From assembly GCA_022780515.1 (NCBI GenBank), contig JALEUV010000041.1, positions 1-45,421 on the forward strand: a stretch of DNA of 45,421 nucleotides, given 5' to 3'. Shown one piece after another: positions 39,542 through 45,421 of this stretch; positions within the stretch are counted from its first letter, which is position 1; every line of letters starts with the position of its first letter. The stretch comes from Anaerococcus sp. Lineage in GTDB: Bacteria; Bacillota; Clostridia; Tissierellales; Peptoniphilaceae. The position numbers were made by a program, and so were the translations under genes. The notes under the pieces were generated by a model that searched no databases, was not told the DNA's origin, and worked only from the letters and a program-made list of their open reading frames with translations.

Positions 39542-40370
39542 TTCTTACCTCCCCTGTAATTCTGCATATATGTTCTCTTTCCTCTTCTAGGTAGTTTCTT
39601 GACCTATTCATAGCTTCATCAAAGTCAACCTTGAATCCGTCAAAGTCAGGGCCATCTACACAGGCAAATTTCATTTTGTTATCAACTGTAAGTCTACAGC
39701 AACCACACATGCCTGTTCCGTCTACCATTATAGAGTTCATACTTACTGTTGTAGGTATGTCGTGAGGTCTAGTTACATCAACAACATTTTTCATCATAAT
39801 AACTGGTCCTATTGTTAGGACGTGGTCATAGTGCTTACCCTCATTGATTTCATCTTCTAGGACTTGAGTTACAAAACCTTGTCTACCATAAGAACCATCG
39901 TCAGTTGTTATGTAGAGATTATCTGAACATTTTTCTAATTCGTCTTGTAATATAATTAGATCTTTATTTTTAAATCCAACAATTACATCTACGTTTGCTC
40001 CTATGTCATGTAGGTATTTAGCTTGTGGATAAGCAATCGCTGTACCAAGGCCTCCACCTACAACGCAGACGTTCTTTCCTTTTAGCTCATCAAGTTCGGT
40101 TGGTTTTCCTAGTGGACCTACAAAGTCCAAGAATCCATCTCCAGCCTTTAGATCATTCATTCTCATGGTTGTTCCACCTACGACTTGAACGATAATAGTT
40201 ACATTTTCATCATCTGTATCTGAAATAGTGAAAGGAACTCTTTCTCCTTTTTCATCAAGTCTTAGGATAATAAATTGTCCTGGTTTAGCTTTTTTAGCAA
40301 TTTCTGGAGCTTTTATGACAAATTTGATTGTGTTGTCATTTAAATTTGTTTTTTCGATTATTCTAGCCAT
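39528..40370 (-). CDS. nfnA: NADH-dependent reduced ferredoxin:NADP+ oxidoreductase, small subunit (NfnA-like)
   Basis: The 280-residue protein has an FAD-binding beta-barrel (FVIKAPEIAKKAKPGQFIIL, then RVPFTIS), a NAD-binding fold (VCVVGGGLGTAIAYPQAKYL) and a C-terminal [2Fe-2S] site (GMCGCCRLTV with FACVDGPDFDG). This is the architecture of NfnA and of PyrK/SudB relatives. Paired with NfnB it should couple NADH and reduced ferredoxin oxidation to NADPH formation, providing NADPH for biosynthesis in an anaerobe. AGGAGG precedes the ATG. Its promoter lies in the 130 bases shared with the divergent ABC exporter gene; TTGTCA/TACCAT on the minus strand is a candidate, but not strong. Confidence 0.92.
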   Translation of the reverse strand: MARIIEKTNLNDNTIKFVIKAPEIAKKAKPGQFIILRLDEKGERVPFTISDTDDENVTIIVQVVGGTTMRMNDLKAGDGFLDFVGPLGKPTELDELKGKNVCVVGGGLGTAIAYPQAKYLHDIGANVDVIVGFKNKDLIILQDELEKCSDNLYITTDDGSYGRQGFVTQVLEDEINEGKHYDHVLTIGPVIMMKNVVDVTRPHDIPTTVSMNSIMVDGTGMCGCCRLTVDNKMKFACVDGPDFDGFKVDFDEAMNRSRNYLEEEREHICRITGEVRNGEI

Positions 40371-40410
40371 TAATATCCTCCTATATCTATGGTACCAAAA
40401 ATTTCAAACT

Positions 40411-40437
40411 TTGACAATATTTATACAATTTTAATAA
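40411..40437 (+). promoter_or_regulatory. Possible promoter of the ABC exporter gene
   Basis: TTGACA (40411-40416) is a perfect -35, but the best -10 is poor (TAATAA at 40432-40437, spacer 15). The call is weak; the interval is AT-rich and holds promoters for both directions. Confidence 0.35.
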
Positions 40438-40499
40438 ATATGAAAATAATGTAAAAAAAAGTAAAATAGTATCTGAATGTTATTAGAAAGGGAAAATGA

Positions 40500-42272
40500 A
40501 TGGAAGATAAAAACAAATATACTAATAAGGAATTGATGAAGAGATTTTTTCCTTATTATAGACCATACAAAAAAGTATTAATCATAGATTTAATTTCTGC
40601 AGCCTTGACCACTGTGAGTCAATTAGTCTTGCCTATGCTACTTTCCTATCTAACGGATTGGGCTCAGCTAGGATTACTTGACCTACCAAGAGTTGTTAAG
40701 GTTGGTATTATTTATGCTATTACAAAGTTAATTGAAACAGTAGCGAGATTTATCATGCAGTCCTTTGGTCATATCATGGGTGCCTATATAGAAAAAGACA
40801 TGAGAAGAGATGTCTTTACCCATCTTTTGACCATGGATACAGAATTTTTTAATGAGACCAAGATTGGTCAACTTATGACAAGAATGACTACTGACCTCAA
40901 TGAGATTACAGAGTTCTCCCACCACGTACCAGAAGAATTTTTGGTAGGAGCTATTAAGCTCTTCATATCCTTTGCGGTCTTGCTAACTATAAATTGGAAG
41001 CTCTCCCTAATAATTTATGCCCTAGTTCCAGTTATGTATATAGTATCTCGTAAGTCTAGAAGTAAGTTTAGACAAGCGACTATGGATACCAAAAGGCAAG
41101 TTGGAGCTATTAATTCAGGTATAGAAGATACCTTACTAGGAATTTCTGTTGTAAAATCTTTTGCCAATGAAGATGCAGAAAAAAGAAAGTTTGCCAAGGA
41201 AAATCAAAAGTTTACAACTATAAAGAAAATTCAATATTTTGCCATGGCATCTTACTTTATGGTGAAGGATACCTTCTCAGGACTAATGTACACCTTGTTG
41301 ATTTTAGTCGGAGGACTCTTTGTAATTAAATCCTACATCAGCCCTGGTGATCTTATAGCCTTCACTATGTATTTGAATATGTTGGTTGCAACAATTGAGA
41401 GGCTAATCAACTTTACAGATACCTATGAAAGAGGAGCTACAGGAATCGAGAGGTTTGTCGAGATAATGGATCTTGAAAATGAAATCTTTGACCACGAAGA
41501 AGCCAAGGAATTATCAGATGTTAAGGGTAAGATAGACTTTGAAAATGTCTACTTCAAGTATCCAGATACAGGATCTGACGAAGACTATATCCTAGAGGAT
41601 ATGTCTTTCTCAATAGATGTGGGAGAAAATATTGCCCTAGTAGGACCTTCTGGTGGAGGAAAGACTACCATATCCAAGCTAATACCTAGATTCTATGATG
41701 TCCTTGATGGATCTATCAAGATCGATGGAGTAGACATAAGAGATTTAACCCTAGAATCACTTAGGGATAATATAGGAATAGTCCAACAAGATGTCTATCT
41801 CTTCTCAGGAACTGTTAAGGATAATATCAGATATGGTAAGGAAGATGCTACAGATGAGGAGATAAGACAAGCCGCTGAGCTTGCAGGAGCTATAGAATTT
41901 ATAAAGGACTTGCCAGATGGCTTCGATACCTATATAGGAGAGAGGGGAGTCAAGCTATCAGGTGGTCAAAAGCAAAGAATTTCTATCGCTAGGGTATTCC
42001 TAAAGAACCCACCTATCCTAATCCTTGATGAAGCAACTTCTGCTCTTGATAATAAGTCAGAGGCTATAGTCCAAGCCTCTCTAGAAAAATTAAGCAAGGG
42101 AAGGACAACCTTAACTATCGCCCATAGGCTATCAACAATTATAAATGCTGATGAAATCTTAGTCTTAACCTACGATGGCATAGTAGAAAGAGGCAATCAC
42201 AAGGCTCTTCTTGATAAGAAGGGAGTATATTATAACCTATATAATTCAAATAACACTGACTTGTTTGGTTAA
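40500..42272 (+). CDS. ABC exporter, half-transporter with fused membrane and ATPase domains
   Basis: The 590-residue protein has a six-helix membrane domain (about 1-320) and a C-terminal ATPase domain with Walker A GPSGGGKTT, Q-loop IVQQDVYLFSGTV, signature LSGGQKQRISIARVF, Walker B ILILDEATSALD and H-loop IAHRLST. This is the MsbA/multidrug type that works as a dimer, here presumably a homodimer since no second half-transporter gene is adjacent. The substrate (lipid, peptide or drug) cannot be assigned. Start ATG 40500 follows AGAAAGGGAAA. A clean terminator follows. Confidence 0.92.
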   Translation: MEDKNKYTNKELMKRFFPYYRPYKKVLIIDLISAALTTVSQLVLPMLLSYLTDWAQLGLLDLPRVVKVGIIYAITKLIETVARFIMQSFGHIMGAYIEKDMRRDVFTHLLTMDTEFFNETKIGQLMTRMTTDLNEITEFSHHVPEEFLVGAIKLFISFAVLLTINWKLSLIIYALVPVMYIVSRKSRSKFRQATMDTKRQVGAINSGIEDTLLGISVVKSFANEDAEKRKFAKENQKFTTIKKIQYFAMASYFMVKDTFSGLMYTLLILVGGLFVIKSYISPGDLIAFTMYLNMLVATIERLINFTDTYERGATGIERFVEIMDLENEIFDHEEAKELSDVKGKIDFENVYFKYPDTGSDEDYILEDMSFSIDVGENIALVGPSGGGKTTISKLIPRFYDVLDGSIKIDGVDIRDLTLESLRDNIGIVQQDVYLFSGTVKDNIRYGKEDATDEEIRQAAELAGAIEFIKDLPDGFDTYIGERGVKLSGGQKQRISIARVFLKNPPILILDEATSALDNKSEAIVQASLEKLSKGRTTLTIAHRLSTIINADEILVLTYDGIVERGNHKALLDKKGVYYNLYNSNNTDLFG

Positions 42273-42289
42273 AACAAAGCGATATTAAG

Positions 42290-42313
42290 AGAAGGCTTAG
42301 GCCTTCTTTTTTT
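42290..42313 (+). terminator. Terminator after the ABC exporter gene
   Basis: AGAAGGC, loop TTAG, GCCTTCT, then a run of Ts: a classical intrinsic terminator. Confidence 0.92.
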
Positions 42314-42341
42314 GTGAATTTAAATATCTAAAGTGTATAAT
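42312..42341 (+). promoter_or_regulatory. Promoter of the J-domain protein operon
   Basis: TTGTGA (42312-42317) and TATAAT (42336-42341) with an 18-base spacer, about 20 bases upstream of the start codon. Confidence 0.6.
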
Positions 42342-42362
42342 CTTTTTATAAGAGGAGTTTAT

Positions 42363-43133
42363 ATGGCGAAAATATTTGGTAAATTGTTACACTATCTGGC
42401 TAGGGGGCTTTCGAGTGTATTCAATCTTTTAATAAATTTAATGAATGCTATAGTTATGACCTTTGAGGGGATTAGACAATTGTTTGTGGCAATATTTATA
42501 TTTGGTTGCTCTGCCTTTTTCTTCTTTCCCTTCCTACTAATAGCCCTACCTATGGAGATTTGGATTCTATTATTTGTGGTAATCATCATACCTATCCTAG
42601 GACCCAAATTTATTTCCTTTATTAGGTATGCTAACTACACCTTAACCGAGTGGCTCTTTGATAAGAGTGAATCACTTATTACTGGAAAAAAAGTTGGCTA
42701 TGATTCAATATATGATTATTCAAACAAGTACAAGGAAGATGCTGAGAAGGAGCGAATTAGAAAGGCCAAGGAAGAAGCAAGGGCCAGGGAAGAAGAGATG
42801 AATAGGCGTTTTGAAGAATTTTTTGGTGGCTTTAGCTTTGGAAACTTTCAAGATGCCAACTGGCAAAATTCCTATGGACAAAACTCTTATTCAAATATGG
42901 CCTATGATGTGGGCTTCAAGGAAAAATTTGAAAAAGCTTGTGATACCTTGGGACTAGATTATAATACTGACATATATCAGGTAAAATTAAACTATAGAAA
43001 ACTTGCAAAGAAATACCACCCTGACATCAATAAGGAAGAGGGTGCCAAGGAGAAGTTCCAAGAAATAAATGATGCTTATGCCTTCTTAACGGAAGAGAAT
43101 ATAAATAGGTACAATAAATCTTTTAGGGGATAA
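42363..43133 (+). CDS. Membrane-anchored J-domain protein
   Basis: A 256-residue protein with hydrophobic segments at about residues 35-80 (at least two helices, with FIFGCSAFFFFPFLLIAL and a second helix beginning WILLFVVIIIPIL). A Lys/Glu/Arg-rich helix at about 125-150, a Gly/Asn/Tyr-rich linker (about 155-180) and a C-terminal J domain (about 188-256) follow. The Hsp70-activating motif is intact (His219-Pro-Asp in YHPDINK). It should recruit DnaK to the membrane. The start at ATG 42363 follows AGAGGAG; an in-frame ATG at 42333 lies in the promoter. The neighbour is a ThrE-like exporter pair, two bases downstream. Confidence 0.85.
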   Translation: MAKIFGKLLHYLARGLSSVFNLLINLMNAIVMTFEGIRQLFVAIFIFGCSAFFFFPFLLIALPMEIWILLFVVIIIPILGPKFISFIRYANYTLTEWLFDKSESLITGKKVGYDSIYDYSNKYKEDAEKERIRKAKEEARAREEEMNRRFEEFFGGFSFGNFQDANWQNSYGQNSYSNMAYDVGFKEKFEKACDTLGLDYNTDIYQVKLNYRKLAKKYHPDINKEEGAKEKFQEINDAYAFLTEENINRYNKSFRG

Positions 43134-43134
43134 A

Positions 43135-43926
43135 ATGGAAGTTGCAAAAAATACAATTCAAAATATGGATGAGGCTGTAGTCCTATCCGAGATAGCCTGC
43201 AATGCTGGAGCAATCATTCTCCAAAATGGTGCAGAGATTTATAGGGTAGAAGATACAGTCGAGAGAATAATAAAAAGCAAGAAAAATGTAATAGATGTGG
43301 ATGTCTATTCCACTGCCAATGTAATAATAGTGTCCTTTTCTTACGATGGAGAGATCCATACCAATGTAAGGAGGGTTAAGTCTAGGAGAAATAACCTCTA
43401 TTATATAGACAAGGTAAATACCTTCTCTAGAGAATTTGTAAAAGGGAATATGTCCTTTGAAGAAGCTTTGCTAGAACTTGAAAAAATAAAAAATGACCCA
43501 GGCCAACCCCTAGGCCTTCAAATATTTGGATCAGCCCTATCAGCTGGTGCCTTCTTGCTTCTCTTGGGTGGATCCTACCAAGATATGGTAATTTCCTTTT
43601 GTGTAGGCCTTATGTCCTATGCCTTAAGCCATATCTTTGAAAAGTGCAACGTAGGATTTTTTGTGATTAACTTCATAGCAGGCCTTTTGGTAAGCTTTTT
43701 GACAATCTTAATCTCAAGATTTATCCCTGGTGTTGAAATAAACAAGGTAGTTGTTGCTTCAATGATGGCCTTTTTGCCAGGAATAACCATAACCAACTCA
43801 ATGAGAGACCTTATGAGTGGGGATGTAACAAGTGGTATAACCGGGGCAACGACAGCCCTTCTCATTTCATCTGCCCTAGCAGTTGGAGTAGCTATACCAA
43901 TCACCCTATCTACCTATTTAATGTAA
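43135..43926 (+). CDS. ThrE-like threonine/serine exporter, large part (YjjP/DUF1212 type)
   Basis: The 263-residue protein has an N-terminal soluble domain (about 1-115) with the conserved AGAIILQNGAEIYRVEDTVERI start and a following membrane part with about five helices (LQIFGSALSAGAFLLLL onward). This is the N-terminal half of split ThrE exporters; the partner half is encoded nine bases downstream. The pair probably exports small amino acids or related acids; substrate is not proven. The ATG follows AGGGGAT directly after the J-domain gene. Confidence 0.86.
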   Translation: MEVAKNTIQNMDEAVVLSEIACNAGAIILQNGAEIYRVEDTVERIIKSKKNVIDVDVYSTANVIIVSFSYDGEIHTNVRRVKSRRNNLYYIDKVNTFSREFVKGNMSFEEALLELEKIKNDPGQPLGLQIFGSALSAGAFLLLLGGSYQDMVISFCVGLMSYALSHIFEKCNVGFFVINFIAGLLVSFLTILISRFIPGVEINKVVVASMMAFLPGITITNSMRDLMSGDVTSGITGATTALLISSALAVGVAIPITLSTYLM

Positions 43927-43935
43927 GGAGGACCT

Positions 43936-44412
43936 ATGTTATTTCAATTTATAGTTTCAATGCTATCAGCTGTAGGTTTTGCCCTAGTCTTCCAAGTACC
44001 CAAAAAAGCCCTTTTGGTATCAAGCTTAAATGCAGGAATTGGATGGCTCATATATAAGTTAGTAATTTACTATACAGGATCATCCTATATGGGGACCTTC
44101 TTTTCGGCCTTTGTCATAGCTATGATATCAGAATTATGTGCCAAGGTATTTAGGCACCCATCCCTAATATTTATAGTGCCAGGAGTAATCAACCTTTGTC
44201 CTGGTGAAGCTATCTACGACACAATGAAAAACTTTGTAAACAACCAATCCGAAGATGTAATCTTGCTCCTATTTAAGACAGTGGCACTTGCAGGAGCTAT
44301 TTCCTTTGGCATAATTCTATCCTCAGTCTTTTCATCCAATATGAAAAACTTTAAACTAAGAAAAACTAAGAGAACTAATTACCTTAACATATATAAAAGG
44401 AGGAAAAAATGA
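43936..44412 (+). CDS. ThrE-like exporter, small part (YjjB/DUF3815 type)
   Basis: A 158-residue, highly hydrophobic protein with about four to five helices and the motif FRHPSLIFIVPGVINLCPGEA, typical of the second half of split ThrE transporters. TAAGGAGG precedes the ATG. It completes the exporter with the gene upstream. A basic C-terminal tail (LRKTKRTN...KRRKK) should be cytoplasmic. The msrA start overlaps its stop (ATGA). Confidence 0.87.
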   Translation: MLFQFIVSMLSAVGFALVFQVPKKALLVSSLNAGIGWLIYKLVIYYTGSSYMGTFFSAFVIAMISELCAKVFRHPSLIFIVPGVINLCPGEAIYDTMKNFVNNQSEDVILLLFKTVALAGAISFGIILSSVFSSNMKNFKLRKTKRTNYLNIYKRRKK

Positions 44413-44894
44413 AACAAACAATATACCTAGCAGGGGGATGCTTTTGGGGAGTAGATGCCTACTTCTCACAAATAGGAGGAGTAGTAGAAACTGAAGTTGG
44501 TTATGCAAATGGCAAAGGCGATGATACCTTCTACGAAAACCTCAAAAACTCAGACCATGCAGAAACAGTAAAAATAACATACGATGATGAAATAATTAAT
44601 CTAGAAAAAATCCTAGAATACTTCTACTACATCGTTGATCCCTTCTCAATAAACAAACAAGGAAACGATAGGGGCCGCCAATACAGGACTGGTATTTACA
44701 CAAATGATGAAGCAACCCTTGACCAAGTAAAAGAATTCCTAGCAAATAAACAAGAGAAGGAAAGAGAAAAAATTCAAATAGAAGTCGACCCATTACAAAA
44801 CTACGTAGTAGCAGAAGACTACCACCAAGATTACCTAAAGAAAAACCCTACAGGCTACTGCCATATCGACCTAAGCGATAGACCTGACTTATAA
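44409..44894 (+). CDS. msrA: Peptide methionine-S-sulfoxide reductase MsrA
   Basis: Repairs oxidised methionine. The 161-residue single-domain protein has the catalytic GGCFWGVDAYF (Cys near residue 10), the substrate-site DPFSINKQGNDRGRQYRTGIY segment and a second Cys in GYCHIDL near the C-terminus that can act as resolving Cys. There is no MsrB domain or gene next to it. AAAAGGAGG precedes the ATG, and it overlaps the exporter gene. A terminator follows at 44910-44949. Confidence 0.95.
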   Translation: MKQTIYLAGGCFWGVDAYFSQIGGVVETEVGYANGKGDDTFYENLKNSDHAETVKITYDDEIINLEKILEYFYYIVDPFSINKQGNDRGRQYRTGIYTNDEATLDQVKEFLANKQEKEREKIQIEVDPLQNYVVAEDYHQDYLKKNPTGYCHIDLSDRPDL

Positions 44895-44909
44895 AAATAA
44901 TACCTAAAG

Positions 44910-44949
44910 AGCGAATGACTTAGCTAAGTTAAAACATTCGTTCTTTTTT
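44910..44949 (+). terminator. Terminator after msrA
   Basis: AGCGAATG pairs with CATTCGTT (one G-U pair) around a 17-base loop and is followed by TCTTTTTT. Confidence 0.85.
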
Positions 44950-44958
44950 ATTTGATAA

Positions 44959-45421
44959 GTTGTAAAATTAAATGCGACACTAGAAAAAAATAGAAAGCTC
45001 ATACTAACTTCGTATAAAATGTTAATAATCACAAAAACATTCACGGAGGTTAATATGAGTTATAAACATCTTACCATAAATGATAGAAATAAGATAGAGT
45101 TATTAATCAAAGAGGGTGTATCTTTACGAAAAATAGGGAAATTTTAGGTTTTCATCACTCCACAATATCTAGAGAATTAAAAAGGTGTAGTAATCAGTAT
45201 GAAGCTATCTATGCCCAAAAAGATAAGATTAAAAAATCATCATTTAAGGGCAGGAAACCAAAAGCTGATGATAAACTCACCAAATCCATAGCTGAAAAAC
45301 TCCATAAAAATGCTCTCCAGAACAAATAGCAAACACTATATGTAAAGATGCTGTCTGCTTTAAAACAATATATAATTGGATTTACTCAGGAGTTATAGAC
45401 TTTGATGTTTCTAAGCTAAGA
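44959..45421 (+). mobile_element. IS30-family element, left part, with frameshifted transposase
   Basis: From ATG 45055 (GGAGG upstream) the frame reads MSYKHLTINDRNKIELLIKE and then hits TAG at about 45148. Moving one base continues as LGFHHSTISRELKR, the IS30 helix-turn-helix region, with GRKPKADDKL further on. A second shift near 45312 continues as CSPEQIANTICKD, then TIYNWIYSGVID, which is typical of IS30 transposases. Two frameshifts make it inactive as written. The non-coding lead from about 44959, with GTAAAATTAAATGCGACAC, is a plausible left terminal repeat. The right end lies beyond the window. Confidence 0.85.

Overview
The window comes from an AT-rich, low-GC anaerobic Firmicute. 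The gene content (pyruvate phosphate dikinase with its regulator, an NfnAB-type transhydrogenase, formate-THF ligase, a T-box valS, a TPP riboswitch on a short clostridial ThiC) and the codon usage (AGA/AGG, ATA) suggest the Tissierellia/Peptoniphilaceae, for example Anaerococcus. This is inference from gene content, not a database match. No rRNA, tRNA, CRISPR array or prophage was seen. Insertion-sequence remnants lie at both edges: an IS3-type OrfA start at the left, and an IS30-type transposase with two frameshifts at the right.

Region 1 (1-15740), thiamine and purine synthesis. thiC is on the minus strand behind a TPP riboswitch. Diverging from it is a compact purine operon, purF-purN-purH-purD/purL-guaB-purE-purM-purC-fhs, whose genes mostly overlap or nearly touch. 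It starts at a consensus-like promoter and a leader holding an intrinsic terminator inside a small leader ORF. The two halves share chemistry: ThiC consumes AIR, the product of PurM, and Fhs makes the 10-formyl-THF used by PurN and PurH. Two oddities stand out. PurF has lost the Cys nucleophile and the oxyanion Asn of its glutaminase domain, and PurD and PurL are one continuous 1632-residue polypeptide.

Region 2 (15740-18300): a decayed ABC transporter remnant, then an NSS-family sodium symporter gene with its own promoter and a strong bidirectional terminator.

Region 3 (18295-29430), the most novel part. A DeoR-type repressor diverges from a ten-gene operon: a NitT/TauT-type ABC importer (permease, ATPase, lipoprotein), a class II aldolase, a divergent triosephosphate-isomerase-like protein, a LarA-like (nickel-pincer) racemase/epimerase, a PfkA-family kinase with mixed ATP/PPi determinants, a NagA-type deacetylase, an unassigned TIM-barrel protein and a NagB-type deaminase. 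Together they look like a self-contained route from an N-acetylated amino-sugar-like compound to trioses. The importer type, the LarA homologue and the dedicated, divergent glycolytic-type enzymes point to a non-standard substrate.

Region 4 (29430-34000, mostly minus strand): a frameshifted DUF6440-like gene, a small membrane-anchored protein, then ppdK with its bifunctional regulatory kinase/phosphorylase.

Region 5 (34100-38150): a Val T-box (specifier GUU), valS, a methyltransferase and a cold-shock protein, tightly coupled.

Region 6 (38150-45421): nfnA-nfnB on minus; an ABC exporter, a membrane-anchored J-domain protein, a split ThrE-like exporter pair and msrA on plus; then the IS30 remnant.
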